From Bacteroidia bacterium (GTDB taxonomy: Bacteria; Bacteroidota; Bacteroidia; J057): a stretch of 64,000 nt of DNA. The DNA lies in assembly GCA_033391075.1 (NCBI GenBank), contig JAWPMV010000001.1:7564001-7628000 (forward strand), read 5' to 3'. Below are positions 17,005 through 25,752 of this stretch, in pieces. Below the pieces are notes generated by a model that was not told the DNA's origin, ran no database searches, and saw only the letters and a program-made list of their open reading frames with translations. Every line of letters starts with the position of its first letter. The stretch's first letter is position 1. Both the position numbers and the translations under genes were made by a program.

Positions 17005-18513
17005 TTACCAACTAAAGCTGAAGGAAGCCATTGCTCCTTTGCTGTAGAGGCCGCGGAAAGTGACATAATCTCCTGATTTATCAAAAGCCTCTTTGAGATC
17101 TTTGAGGCTGTAAACTTTCTTGCCATCAACTTCGGTGATCACAAAACCATCCTGAATACCCCCCGTTTCCATTTCTTCTCCGGCTTCCATCACCATAATT
17201 CCATTTTCTACATCAAACTCCTCGTATTCACTCAATCCCAATAAACGGAACTTGCTTTCATTATACTCCAGGAATCCGAGGCGATTTACTCGCTCCCATT
17301 CCCCTTCTATAGACTTCAGTAATACGGAGAAAAGTCTTTTTTGATTTCCTCTGTATGCAAGAATTTTTACTTTATCTCCCGGACGGTATCTGCTGACCTG
17401 TTCCTGAAGTTCAGAACTATTACTTACTTCGATCTCATTTACAGAAACAATCACATCTCCAACCCGAATACCGGCATCATGCGCTCCGAGTTCCTGCCGC
17501 ACATCTGTGACATAGGCACCTTTTAGCATACTCAGGCCATGTTGTTTAGCGAGTGTAGCATTTACCTGCTGTATAGAAACTCCCAGAAAGCCTCTCTTTA
17601 CTTCTTTAAAGGTCAGGAGGTCTTCCATTACTTTCTTGGCGATAGTAGCTGGTATAGCAAAAGAATAGCCTGCATAGTATCCGGTACGGGAAGCAATGGC
17701 GGTATTTATTCCAATGAGTTTTCCTTCTTTATCTACCAAAGCTCCTCCGCTATTTCCTTTGTTTACGGCAGCATCTGTCTGTATAAAGGATTCGATGGCA
17801 TATTTGGAGTCATTTTGAAGCAGGTTGATATTTCTTCCTTTGGCGCTCACAATCCCCGCAGTAACCGTTGAGGTCAGGTCCATAGGATTTCCTACTGCCA
17901 GTACCCATTGGCCTACCTGCACCTGATCAGAATCACCGAAAGACAGGAAGGGCAATTCTTCGCCTTTAATTTTCAATAAGGCGAGGTCGGTTGCCAAATC
18001 CGTTCCGATTACCTCTGCTTTAAAGCTGCGGTTATCAAAAAGGGTAACTTCTACTTCATCTGCATCTTCAATCACATGATTATTGGTGGCGATATAGCCA
18101 TTAGGGGAAATGAGTACTCCCGATCCGGAAGCCATTCCCTGTGGACTTTCTCTTCTTCCATCCTCATCCAGATAGTTTCTGAAAGGATTGCTGAAAAAGT
18201 CTGCATTTCTGTTAGAAGAGTGAGCCTCATAGCGCGAACGGATGTGTACGACAGCCGGGCGTGCCAGACTTGAGGCTTGAACAAAATCGGGTAAGGAAGT
18301 ACCTACAGGGGCATCCTGATCTACAATTCTCTCTTTTGTCTCTGTATTCTCAGGTATATAGTGAGAAAAACTGGTGGGAAGGCTCTCTTGAGGGAAATAG
18401 TAATAGGTGGGTGTTTCGAAATAGTTCTTATAAATAAGTGCTCCAAGGGTAGAGCTGAACAACATCAAGAGAAGCGCACCTCCAGCATAGAGGGCAAATT
18501 TCTTTAAGGTCAT
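17005..18513 (-). CDS. htrA: Do/HtrA-family serine endoprotease with two PDZ domains
   Basis: A periplasmic or membrane-anchored protease/chaperone for misfolded envelope proteins. The 502-residue product has an N-terminal hydrophobic anchor ('YAGGALLLMLFSSTLGALIY'). The trypsin-like domain has its full triad: His146 in 'TNNHVIED', Asp176 in 'ATDLALL', and Ser255 in 'GNSGGALV'. Two PDZ domains follow. The first, about residues 305-390, contains 'GFLGVSIQQV' and 'DAGIRVGDVI'. The second, at the C-terminus, contains 'GIQDGFVITEVDGKKV'. It is a lone gene, ended by a strong terminator. No -7 box was seen, and stress control by an ECF factor is possible but not shown. Confidence 0.95.
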   Translation of the reverse strand: MTLKKFALYAGGALLLMLFSSTLGALIYKNYFETPTYYYFPQESLPTSFSHYIPENTETKERIVDQDAPVGTSLPDFVQASSLARPAVVHIRSRYEAHSSNRNADFFSNPFRNYLDEDGRRESPQGMASGSGVLISPNGYIATNNHVIEDADEVEVTLFDNRSFKAEVIGTDLATDLALLKIKGEELPFLSFGDSDQVQVGQWVLAVGNPMDLTSTVTAGIVSAKGRNINLLQNDSKYAIESFIQTDAAVNKGNSGGALVDKEGKLIGINTAIASRTGYYAGYSFAIPATIAKKVMEDLLTFKEVKRGFLGVSIQQVNATLAKQHGLSMLKGAYVTDVRQELGAHDAGIRVGDVIVSVNEIEVSNSSELQEQVSRYRPGDKVKILAYRGNQKRLFSVLLKSIEGEWERVNRLGFLEYNESKFRLLGLSEYEEFDVENGIMVMEAGEEMETGGIQDGFVITEVDGKKVYSLKDLKEAFDKSGDYVTFRGLYSKGAMASFSFSW

Positions 18514-18758
18514 AATTGACTCGTTAAGGTTAACTTCTATAATCTAACGGAAGTGCAGGTACAAGTGTTCATCCTAATATAGCTACTGAGCGCCCAAACT
18601 ACAAGGATTTATTCATGGATGGTTGATGTTTGATCTTGCATGGATGTATAGAGAGGCTGATCTTTGCATGATTTGATTGGAGAGCATTTCGTACTTTTAG
18701 CATAAATATCCTCTACAGGCGTTATTGGGGAGGATTTTCTTGAAAAAAGAGCCTGATT

Positions 18759-20522
18759 TTGTATCGATTCTTCCTTTTGTTTACATGTTTGATTATTTCC
18801 GCTCTTGTAGCAGTACAGGGGCAGGATAGTTCATGGACAAATTCGGAAATTCTTGGGATTAGCGAAGCCAAAGATGCAAAGAAATTATTCGGGCGATTAA
18901 AGCGATCCTCAGACTCTTTGGCAGTTCATAGGGTATTGGATGAGTGGATAGGCGAAAAGCAGCAGAAAGGTCTGCTTGAGTATACCTATTCGATTTTATC
19001 GCAGGATCCTTATCGCATCCAAATTTTTGAAGGTCCATATTATTACTACAAAGCCATCCAGTTAGTAGGTATAAATGAATTGTATCCCCAGAGAGCAGGT
19101 ATAGACAGGCTTTATCGAAAGCAGGAAGTTGTGAATTGGACAGATTTAGAAGAAAAAATGGAAAGCTGTCTGGATCAATATCAAAATGAAGGGTATCCCT
19201 TTGCCTCTTTTCAGCAGACACAGTTTAAGTATATCGCACATAAGGGCGATAGCGTCGGAGTGGAAATTTCCTATGTCTTTGATTCAGGCCCTCTGGTTCG
19301 GATTGATTCTGTAATTGTAAAGGGGAAGATTCGGGAGAACGCCAATTTCGTTTACAACCTCAGCGGTCTCAATCCCGGAGATATTTATAGACATAAACTG
19401 GTACGGGATGCTCCACGGATACTGAACAATAGTATCTACTATGAAGAGGTGAAAGATCCCCGGGTAAAATTTCGATCTGACAATAAAGCAGATATACAAC
19501 TGGAGCTGGAACAGAAACAAACCAGCCGACTGGATATCCTTTTGGGGATCCTTCCTCCTGTCGACAATACCCAAAGACTTCAGTTTACCGGTTCTATAGA
19601 TGTGGCCCTGTTAAGTCCGATTCGCAGAGGCGAATTGCTGGAATTTAAGTTTGAAAAACTGACCCAGAGTTCGCAACAAACGCGACTGGCATTGATGATG
19701 CCCTATTTGCTTCGAACCCCTCTGAGATTGAGTGGGGCTTTTGAACTCCTGAAGCAAAATGAAGATTTTCAAAATCAAAGCCTGGATTTGGCTGCTCAAT
19801 ATGATTTTTCCCCTTTCCTTTCGGCCAGCTTTTACCTCAATACAAAAAATACCCGCTTGCTGGGAGAAAGTCTGGTAGATACCTCTCTGCTCGATTTTCC
19901 TCAATTGGATTCAAGAAGGAGGATGCTGGGACTGGGACTCAATTTTGAAAACCTTGACTATCGACTCAATCCATCCCGCGGCTTGCATACTTCCCTCAAG
20001 ATTGGACTGGGAACCCGCAGTATTCAGGAAAATGTGCAGATCAGTCGTACGCGGCCGGAAGTATATGAAAATATAGATCGCGAACAGCCCAGTCGAGAGA
20101 TCGACTTTCGTTTCAAGTGGTACCAGCAACTCATTCCCCGACATGTCCTGCATATCGCCAATCATACCTATTGGCTGGACATAGAAGACATCCTTCGAAA
20201 TGACCAATTGCAGGTGGGAGGAGCCCGGAGCATACGAGGCTTTAATGAAAATCAATTCTTTACCGACTTTTACAGCTTCTTCAGCCTGGAGTATCGCCTG
20301 CAACTGGAACGAAATTCTTATGTCTTTGTCTTTGGAGACTATGCCTATCTCGAAAACAATGAAGCAAGTAGCATAAGTCGCCCTATCAGCACCGGAATCG
20401 GTATGAACTATGGCACCAAAGCCGGAATCATTTCTATCAGTTATGCCATCGGGAAAGCCGAAAACATTCCCTTTCAGGCCGCAAGAGGTCGGGTGCATAT
20501 TGGACTGATAAACCAGTTTTGA
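18759..20522 (+). CDS. BamA/TamA-like outer-membrane protein (POTRA plus Omp85 barrel)
   Basis: A 587-residue Omp85-superfamily protein. The N-terminal signal peptide ('RFFLLFTCLIISALVAVQG') is followed by soluble POTRA-type domains up to about residue 240. One contains 'VEISYVFDSGPLVRIDSVIVKG', a classic POTRA strand pattern. The C-terminal part is a beta barrel with the surface-antigen motif 'QVGGARSIRGF', which holds the (V/I)RG(F/Y) lid-lock motif, and it ends in an aromatic ('LINQF'). No ATG fits: the frame opens at 18,744 and only CTG or TTG codons precede the signal peptide, so TTG at 18,759 is chosen. It is shorter than BamA, closer to TamA-like accessory members. Confidence 0.88.
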   Translation: MYRFFLLFTCLIISALVAVQGQDSSWTNSEILGISEAKDAKKLFGRLKRSSDSLAVHRVLDEWIGEKQQKGLLEYTYSILSQDPYRIQIFEGPYYYYKAIQLVGINELYPQRAGIDRLYRKQEVVNWTDLEEKMESCLDQYQNEGYPFASFQQTQFKYIAHKGDSVGVEISYVFDSGPLVRIDSVIVKGKIRENANFVYNLSGLNPGDIYRHKLVRDAPRILNNSIYYEEVKDPRVKFRSDNKADIQLELEQKQTSRLDILLGILPPVDNTQRLQFTGSIDVALLSPIRRGELLEFKFEKLTQSSQQTRLALMMPYLLRTPLRLSGAFELLKQNEDFQNQSLDLAAQYDFSPFLSASFYLNTKNTRLLGESLVDTSLLDFPQLDSRRRMLGLGLNFENLDYRLNPSRGLHTSLKIGLGTRSIQENVQISRTRPEVYENIDREQPSREIDFRFKWYQQLIPRHVLHIANHTYWLDIEDILRNDQLQVGGARSIRGFNENQFFTDFYSFFSLEYRLQLERNSYVFVFGDYAYLENNEASSISRPISTGIGMNYGTKAGIISISYAIGKAENIPFQAARGRVHIGLINQF

Positions 20523-20529
20523 AGAGAAC

Positions 20530-20700
20530 GTGTTAGCGTATTTGGGTGTTAGCGTGTTCATGAAAAGAAATCTAGTGTTTTAGTGTTGTCGTGCGGTAGT
20601 TCGAATACAGCTGCTCATACTACAACACCAAAACACTACAACACTCCCACCAGAACCCAAGAACACCTGAACACAAGAACACTTCCCCAACACGCTCATA
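20530..20700. repeat. AACAC/GTGTT-rich long imperfect inverted repeat
   Basis: The left arm (20,530-20,602) carries repeated GTGTT units and the right arm (20,619-20,697) repeated AACAC units. The inner part GTGTTTTAGTGTTGT pairs with ACAACACCAAAACAC with one mismatch. The whole region could fold as a long hairpin between the Omp85 gene and comB. Similar sequences occur at 24,056, 38,235 and 48,170. Confidence 0.7.
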
Positions 20701-20732
20701 TGCAGCGAATTATATAAATACTGGATTTTTTG

Positions 20733-20740
20733 TAGTTTTG
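20733..20740 (+). promoter_or_regulatory. -7 promoter box TAGTTTTG just before comB
   Basis: A perfect TAnnTTTG match that ends only 4 bases before the ATG at 20,745. If used, transcription would begin at or just past this ATG, so the mRNA would be leaderless or start at the second ATG (20,751). Confidence 0.4.
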
Positions 20741-20744
20741 CGAT

Positions 20745-21542
20745 ATGAAGATGAAAAAGTTTGTACATGTTTGCCTGACACCTGCACTCATCGATGAATT
20801 TGATGTGTCAGAGGCGATTGTAGTGGTCATTGATATCCTCCGCGCGACAACTACTATGTGTGTGGCTTTTGATCATGGAGCAGAATTGATGGTGCCAGTT
20901 GAGCACATTGAAGAAGCCAGAGCGTATAAGGATAAGGAATATCTGATCGCTGGAGAAAGAAGTGGAGAACAAATTTCTGGATTTGATTTTGGAAACTCGC
21001 CTTTCTCATTTACTCGTGAAGCAGTCGAAGGAAAGAAGATTGCCATCACAACGACCAATGGTACCCGTGCGATGAAAGCCGCTCAAATCAGAGGAGCAAA
21101 AGAAATCGTAGTAGGGTCTTTCTGTAACATCTCAGCACTTGCTCGCTGGCTGGTAAAACAAGACCAACATGTTTGCCTGCTTTGTTCCGGATGGAGAAAT
21201 CATGTAACCATGGAAGATGCTATTTATGCAGGAGCGCTTTCCCGCAAATTGCGTCATCATTTCCAGCGTTTCCAGGATACAGCTATTGTGGCTGAAACCC
21301 TTTTCCAATCCGCCAACATCCGTAAGAGATACTTCTTTAGAAATAGCTCTCACTTCAATCGCTTGATTCACCTCAACCTACAGGAAGAAGTGAAATATGC
21401 GATGCGAAGAGATACACATCCGGTAATTCCGCTCCTGATCGGAGATGAATTGCACGACATTAGCAATCAAACAGATTATAAGGCTTTTAAACAATCTATC
21501 CTGGATAGACAGGAGATTGAAAAAGCGCATATCAAAGAATAA
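20745..21542 (+). CDS. comB: 2-phosphosulfolactate phosphatase family protein (ComB)
   Basis: ComB hydrolyses 2-phosphosulfolactate to sulfolactate with Mg2+; it was defined in coenzyme M synthesis but has many bacterial homologues. The 265-residue protein contains the family motifs 'VVIDILRATTTM' near residue 28, 'LIAGERSGEQISGFDFGNSP', 'TTTNGTRAM' and 'LCSGWRNHVTMEDAIYAG'. The methanogenic role is not expected here. In Bacteroidota a link to sulfolactate or sulfonolipid metabolism is possible but is not shown by any neighbour. It is a lone gene closed by a good terminator; ATG 20,745 or ATG 20,751 may be the start. Confidence 0.9.
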   Translation: MKMKKFVHVCLTPALIDEFDVSEAIVVVIDILRATTTMCVAFDHGAELMVPVEHIEEARAYKDKEYLIAGERSGEQISGFDFGNSPFSFTREAVEGKKIAITTTNGTRAMKAAQIRGAKEIVVGSFCNISALARWLVKQDQHVCLLCSGWRNHVTMEDAIYAGALSRKLRHHFQRFQDTAIVAETLFQSANIRKRYFFRNSSHFNRLIHLNLQEEVKYAMRRDTHPVIPLLIGDELHDISNQTDYKAFKQSILDRQEIEKAHIKE

Positions 21543-21568
21543 TTCAATTACTTATTCTTGAAATACAA

Positions 21569-21600
21569 AAGGCTATCCAATTTGGATAGCCTTATTTTTT
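21569..21600 (+). terminator. intrinsic terminator after comB
   Basis: AAGGCTATCC (21,569-21,578) pairs with GGATAGCCTT (21,584-21,593) over a 5-base loop, followed by ATTTTTT. A typical intrinsic terminator 26 bases past the comB stop. Confidence 0.88.
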
Positions 21601-21689
21601 CATTGGCAGTATATGGTGGTCTGCCTTGTATGTTAACGAAAACCTTTGTTTTCCTGTTTGTCGCCCTTTACATAGAGGAAAATCAATGT

Positions 21690-22121
21690 TTATTTGGTCG
21701 AAATACCACCGCTATTGCCATGACCTTGACTCCGCCTGAATGAATACTCCAGGTAATCCCACTCATCGGTATCACGGTATTTCATTTTCGCCAGTACCAG
21801 TATCCTGTTTCTGTCTATAATCCGAACTCTAATTCGGTACTGAACGAAATCTTGATTGTAGCTAGCCAGATAATCATTGCCTCGCTTCCTCAGGGTTTCT
21901 CGCCCCCATCCACAAGGTCCATCATAACAATTTTGATATACGACGATATTCTGTCTGCGATCATCAATAAACAGTTGGGTAATCATGGAGGAATTAGGCC
22001 GGGTATTTTCCCAATAGGAAACGCCTAATCGATTATTTTGAGCTTGGAGAGAAGTATTAGAACAAATAAGTAAAAGTATAAAGCATAAGGAAAGAGCGAG
22101 ATAGATTCTGCAATTCTTCAT
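21690..22121 (-). CDS. small secreted protein of unknown function
   Basis: A 143-residue exported protein. The signal peptide is clear ('IYLALSLCFILLLICSNTSL', cut after 'QAQ'). The mature part is basic and strand-rich: 'RLGVSYWENTRPNSSMITQLF', then 'YQNCYDGPCGWGRE' with two cysteines that could form a disulfide. No family is recognised. A Gly/Ser-rich tail ends the protein. It converges on comB and has its own short promoter region in the following gap; no regulatory motif is evident. Confidence 0.65.
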   Translation of the reverse strand: MKNCRIYLALSLCFILLLICSNTSLQAQNNRLGVSYWENTRPNSSMITQLFIDDRRQNIVVYQNCYDGPCGWGRETLRKRGNDYLASYNQDFVQYRIRVRIIDRNRILVLAKMKYRDTDEWDYLEYSFRRSQGHGNSGGISTK

Positions 22122-22533
22122 AGTGTGTAAAACATTAGGGCGGAAAACATCGGTTTCCGATTCTGTTCATACATATTGCATCTACCTACAATTCAAAGGT
22201 GCATATCAGTTTCCTTTAATGAAAAAAGAAATCTGGAGGTGCCTTACATTACGCGGTTTGGGAGCGCGTTCGGTAAACTGTCAGTAATTATGCATGAACG
22301 GTCAAATCTGTACTGCCAAATCCATACCAATTTATTTAGATGTCATTTTTAGCCATTTTCTGTGAAAAAAATTTCATTCGACATTGAGAAATATTTTAAA
22401 TTTCATATTGCATGCCTTGGTTTTTTTGTGGCTCTTTCCTTGTATTTTGGCTGATTTTGCAAGAAGTCTCCACTAATTCCAAAGAATGTAGTAATATTGA
22501 TCCGTCGTGGAATTAATCTTGAGCGCTTTCAAA
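22122..22533. other. intergenic region, about 410 bp, no gene seen
   Basis: This gap between divergent genes holds no recognisable gene, terminator or promoter box. It is AT-rich near 22,330-22,500 and must contain both promoters. Confidence 0.5.
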
Positions 22534-24045
22534 ATGCGAATTGGATATACCTTTCTTTTGTGTTGCCTTTTTCTCTCCGGGCAGGCACAACTTTTTCCGG
22601 ATTTAAAATTTCAGCGCTTTTATGACAATGTTGGGATCGATAAAGCCCGTACATTGATCAAGTCCACAGATGCCAATCTGATTATGGGGGGAGAAACCAT
22701 CATGCATGACTCCATCGCCAGTGGATGCGGCAATATCTGGATATTGAAAGTAGATACCCTGGGCGAAATCTTGTGGGAGCGTGAGATCAAAATGACTGGC
22801 TGTGAAGAACTCCGGGATATGGTTAATACCGATGACGGGGGAATCTTGTTTACAGGAGTCAGTAACTCTCTCATTCCCCATGAGGAAAAAGGAGATGATA
22901 ATTTCTGGGGAGATGCTTTTCTGGGAAAACTGGATTCGCTTGGGCAGGTCGAATGGCTCCAGAGTTATGGAGGCAGTCAACTGGATATGGGCAATGCAAT
23001 AGCCAAAGGGAGATATCGCGATTTTATGGTAGCGGGAATTTCTCACTCCCCCAATGGAGTAGCTAAAAAGAATATCGGTATGGCCGACATCCTGATTCTG
23101 AAAGTTGATAATCGGGGCAATGTCCGCTTTAGCCAGGTGATCGGCGGCCAGCAAAATGACTGGGCCAATGGGATCAGTACAGCTGAGGAAGGGGGATATA
23201 TCCTGGCTGGGATGAGCAATTCTCCGGAAATGGGAAATGAAGCGCTTGGCCTATATGGCAATGGACTCCTAGCACGCTTATCTGTTACTGGTAGATTGAT
23301 CTGGAAAGAAACCTATGCTTGTCCCTTTGGGGGATATCTGAGTGAGGTGTACCAACGGCCGGATACCCGTATCATCGCAGCAGGAAATTATCATACACAA
23401 GTTAAGGCTCAGGAAATCTGGTGGATGATGTTGACGGCCGAAGGGAAAGTGATTCGAGAACAGTTTATCGGAGGACCGGACAATGATTATTTGTCGAAAA
23501 TGATTCATGCTTCTCTGGGAGGATATCTATTGGGAGGATATGCCCTCTCTGGTTCCGGCTCCGGGAGCTATGCTATGGGAGGGGATGACTTTTTCCTCTA
23601 TCGACTTGATGAAGAGGGGAGAGTGATCTGGAGAGAAAGTTTTGGTGGACCTGACAATGAGCGCTGTATGGATGTGATTGAATACAGTCCAGGGGTTTAT
23701 TATGCAATAGGGGAAAAGAAAAACTATTTCACTCATAAGAAAAGCGGAGATAATGATTACTGGCTATTGCGGGTAGAGGAAAGGGAGAGTAAAGAAATAA
23801 ATGCCTCCATTTATGTTCGAGCCACAGACTTTAGAATAAATAGAGATACCCCCACTCGATTTAGGGCCCGCTGTGAGTATGGGGAGAAATTCTTCTGGGA
23901 TTTTGGAGATGGGACGACTTCAGAGGAAAAGGATCCTCTCAAGACTTATACCCTTCCCGGGGTATATGAAGTGAAACTTACAGTATATGTAAATGAAAGC
24001 AGTTCCCAGACAGTCATGCTGGAGCAGGAACTTCAGGTTTGGTAG
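22534..24045 (+). CDS. secreted PKD-domain protein with repeated beta-propeller-like motifs
   Basis: A 503-residue exported protein starting at the ATG at 22,534 (a GTG at 22,507 would add nine residues before the signal 'IGYTFLLCCLFLSGQAQ'). The body contains about six to seven repeats built as 'GG...D..A..I....DGGY...G.S', for example 'GGQQNDWANGISTAEEGGYI' and 'GGPDNDYLSKMIHASLGGYL', consistent with a beta-propeller. The last 80 residues form a PKD domain with 'FFWDFGDGTTSEEKDPLKTY' and 'GVYEVKLTVYV'. I see no type IX sorting domain after it. A cell-surface or extracellular binding role is likely. Confidence 0.85.
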   Translation: MRIGYTFLLCCLFLSGQAQLFPDLKFQRFYDNVGIDKARTLIKSTDANLIMGGETIMHDSIASGCGNIWILKVDTLGEILWEREIKMTGCEELRDMVNTDDGGILFTGVSNSLIPHEEKGDDNFWGDAFLGKLDSLGQVEWLQSYGGSQLDMGNAIAKGRYRDFMVAGISHSPNGVAKKNIGMADILILKVDNRGNVRFSQVIGGQQNDWANGISTAEEGGYILAGMSNSPEMGNEALGLYGNGLLARLSVTGRLIWKETYACPFGGYLSEVYQRPDTRIIAAGNYHTQVKAQEIWWMMLTAEGKVIREQFIGGPDNDYLSKMIHASLGGYLLGGYALSGSGSGSYAMGGDDFFLYRLDEEGRVIWRESFGGPDNERCMDVIEYSPGVYYAIGEKKNYFTHKKSGDNDYWLLRVEERESKEINASIYVRATDFRINRDTPTRFRARCEYGEKFFWDFGDGTTSEEKDPLKTYTLPGVYEVKLTVYVNESSSQTVMLEQELQVW

Positions 24046-24055
24046 GGAGAATTGT

Positions 24056-24138
24056 AAGTGTTCTAGTGTTCTCGTGTTCTTGTTTTGCTTGGGGCTACTC
24101 GGAAAATTCAACGCCAACAATCCAACACACCACAAACA
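24056..24138. repeat. GTGTT/AACAC-rich inverted repeat
   Basis: GTGTTCTAGTGTTCTCGTGTTCTTG on the left and CCAACAATCCAACACACCACAAACAAG on the right form a short imperfect inverted repeat just after the PKD gene. It resembles the larger elements at 20,530 and 48,170. Confidence 0.55.
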
Positions 24139-24142
24139 AGCT

Positions 24143-24240
24143 TGTCATTGCGAGTCCTAACCTAGGGCGAAGCAATTCCCTTGAAAGCGAATCAGTTTTT
24201 TGGTCAAGATGATTGCTTTGCTTCCCTCACAATGATGACA
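24143..24240. repeat. palindromic REP-like element (TGTCATTGCGAG type)
   Basis: The element starts TGTCATTGCGAG and ends CTCACAATGATGACA. Internal complementary parts are CGAAGCAATTC and GATTGCTTTGCTTC. This arrangement matches a widely dispersed class of intergenic palindromes in bacteria. It sits between the convergent PKD and nitrilase genes. Confidence 0.65.
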
Positions 24241-24253
24241 CCCTTAGTGTTTC

Positions 24254-25204
24254 CTATCCTTTCTTCTTCATCCAAACCGGATGCGTATTCGATTGATGAT
24301 CCTGGCCAATTATATCCCGATATAGTTCGGGCCTTCTTGCTTTTCGGTAGCGATGTCCTCCTGCTAGCTGGAGTTTCGAAGGATCAATTTCCGCTATACA
24401 AATTTCATCCTCAAAACTATGCGTCTCCGCAAGGATCTCACCATAAGGATCCAGGATCATAGCATTCCCATTCTTTAAATGTTCTCCATCGTAACCGATC
24501 GGATTACTAAAGACATAGTATACGCCATTGTCATAGGCTCGAGCCGGTAACCATCGCAGCAGCCAGCCCCTTCCTTTAGGACCTCTGAATTCCTGTCGGA
24601 GAGAAACCGGATCAATATGGCGGTTTTGCCAGAATTTATCTTCTACATAGCCGCGGCCCGGCATAGCAGAAGGAGTACATCCAGTCACATGAGGCGCAAA
24701 AATGATATCAGCGCCAAGGAGTGCGCTAGCCCGTACATTTTCAATGATATTATTATCATAGCAAATGAGGATGCCACATGTCCAGCCCAATAGATCAAAA
24801 ACTACATACTCGTTTCCGGGCTTGAGATATGGATTGATGAAGGGATGGAGCTTACGAAATTTTGCCTTAAGGCCACTTTCGTCCACACAGATATAGGTAT
24901 TGTAAAGATTGCCATCTTCTTTTTCCACCAGACCTGCAAGCATAGGCATCTGGTACTTTCTTGACATCTCTATGAGCGCGAGCGTACTGGGACCATTAGG
25001 AACTTCCTCTGCCAACTCCAGCATTTCGGCTTCTGAGAGCTCTTTGGTAAAGGTATAAGCCGTGATACACATTTCATGGAAGCTTAGCACCTCCGCGCCT
25101 TTTTGCTTCGCTTCTGCGCAGAGCTTATCCATTACAGATAAATTATAGGCTTTGTCTCCATCTTTGGGCTCAAACTGGGCTGTGGCAATTCTCAGTGTTT
25201 TCAT
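24254..25204 (-). CDS. nitrilase-superfamily amidohydrolase
   Basis: A 316-residue cytoplasmic carbon-nitrogen hydrolase. The catalytic triad is visible: Glu44 in 'FHEMCITAY', Lys118 in 'FRKLHPF', and Cys148 in 'ILICYDNNI'. These proteins cleave amides or nitriles such as N-carbamoyl compounds, omega-amides or short-chain amides; the substrate cannot be told. The downstream 'PLEGRPKGRGWLLR'-type stretch ('RGPKGRGWLLRW') is characteristic of a less-studied subgroup. It is the last gene of a minus-strand run (8 bp after the lipoprotein). Confidence 0.88.
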   Translation of the reverse strand: MKTLRIATAQFEPKDGDKAYNLSVMDKLCAEAKQKGAEVLSFHEMCITAYTFTKELSEAEMLELAEEVPNGPSTLALIEMSRKYQMPMLAGLVEKEDGNLYNTYICVDESGLKAKFRKLHPFINPYLKPGNEYVVFDLLGWTCGILICYDNNIIENVRASALLGADIIFAPHVTGCTPSAMPGRGYVEDKFWQNRHIDPVSLRQEFRGPKGRGWLLRWLPARAYDNGVYYVFSNPIGYDGEHLKNGNAMILDPYGEILAETHSFEDEICIAEIDPSKLQLAGGHRYRKARRPELYRDIIGQDHQSNTHPVWMKKKG

Positions 25205-25212
25205 GTGAAATC

Positions 25213-25743
25213 TTAATCTATGGGTTCTTTTCTTATGGTTTCGAAGCTCTGTTCTATTTCCCGCATGGTTTCTACGGTAAAGATGTTTTTGAAGTAGAAG
25301 TCAAATGTCAGGCTATCCGTGCCAAAGCCGTAGATGCTGTAATCGTATTTTTCATCGTATTCAAAGCTTTCTCCCCAACCCCTTATGAGAAAAGATTCTG
25401 TATAGACGGAAGTAGGCTCAAAGGAAAATCTCGCTAAATCCTGTCCCAATCTCCAGTCAATGCTGTAAAGGGTATCTACCAAAAGTTTACGAACAGCAAT
25501 CGTATCCGGATCTTTGATGAAAGTAGTATCCACTGTTATGTAGAAGGTGTCTACCGTTTCCATTCTATCAAAATCGAAATAAGAAGTCACATAGCTCTTT
25601 TCCGTTCGTTCCGTTTTACCGACGTAGTAAGCTTCCAGTACAAGAGGCTCAGGTGGACTTGGGGGCTCTGTTGTGCTTTCTTCGCAAGCAAAGCATAGCG
25701 CCAGTATACCCAGAAGGAGAAGCGACTTAATTGAAGTTTGCAT
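25213..25743 (-). CDS. lipoprotein of unknown function
   Basis: A 176-residue protein with a lipoprotein signal peptide: hydrophobic 'IKSLLLLGILALCFAC' with Cys20 at the lipobox. The mature part opens with a Ser/Thr/Pro/Glu-rich spacer ('EESTTEPPSPPEP') and continues with beta-strand-like sequence ('YVTSYFDFDRMETVDTFYI'). No conserved domain is recognised. It lies 9 bp downstream of the metallo-beta-lactamase and 8 bp upstream of the nitrilase, so it probably shares their transcript. Confidence 0.7.
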   Translation of the reverse strand: MQTSIKSLLLLGILALCFACEESTTEPPSPPEPLVLEAYYVGKTERTEKSYVTSYFDFDRMETVDTFYITVDTTFIKDPDTIAVRKLLVDTLYSIDWRLGQDLARFSFEPTSVYTESFLIRGWGESFEYDEKYDYSIYGFGTDSLTFDFYFKNIFTVETMREIEQSFETIRKEPID

Positions 25744-25752
25744 GCTTATAAA

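Noticed and set aside
19911-20561. Long antisense open frame opposite the Omp85-like gene
   Set aside because: The plus-strand gene has a complete family signature; the antisense frame has none.
22534-24045. Type IX secretion sorting domain on the PKD protein
   Set aside because: The protein ends in the PKD domain, with no C-terminal sorting motif visible.
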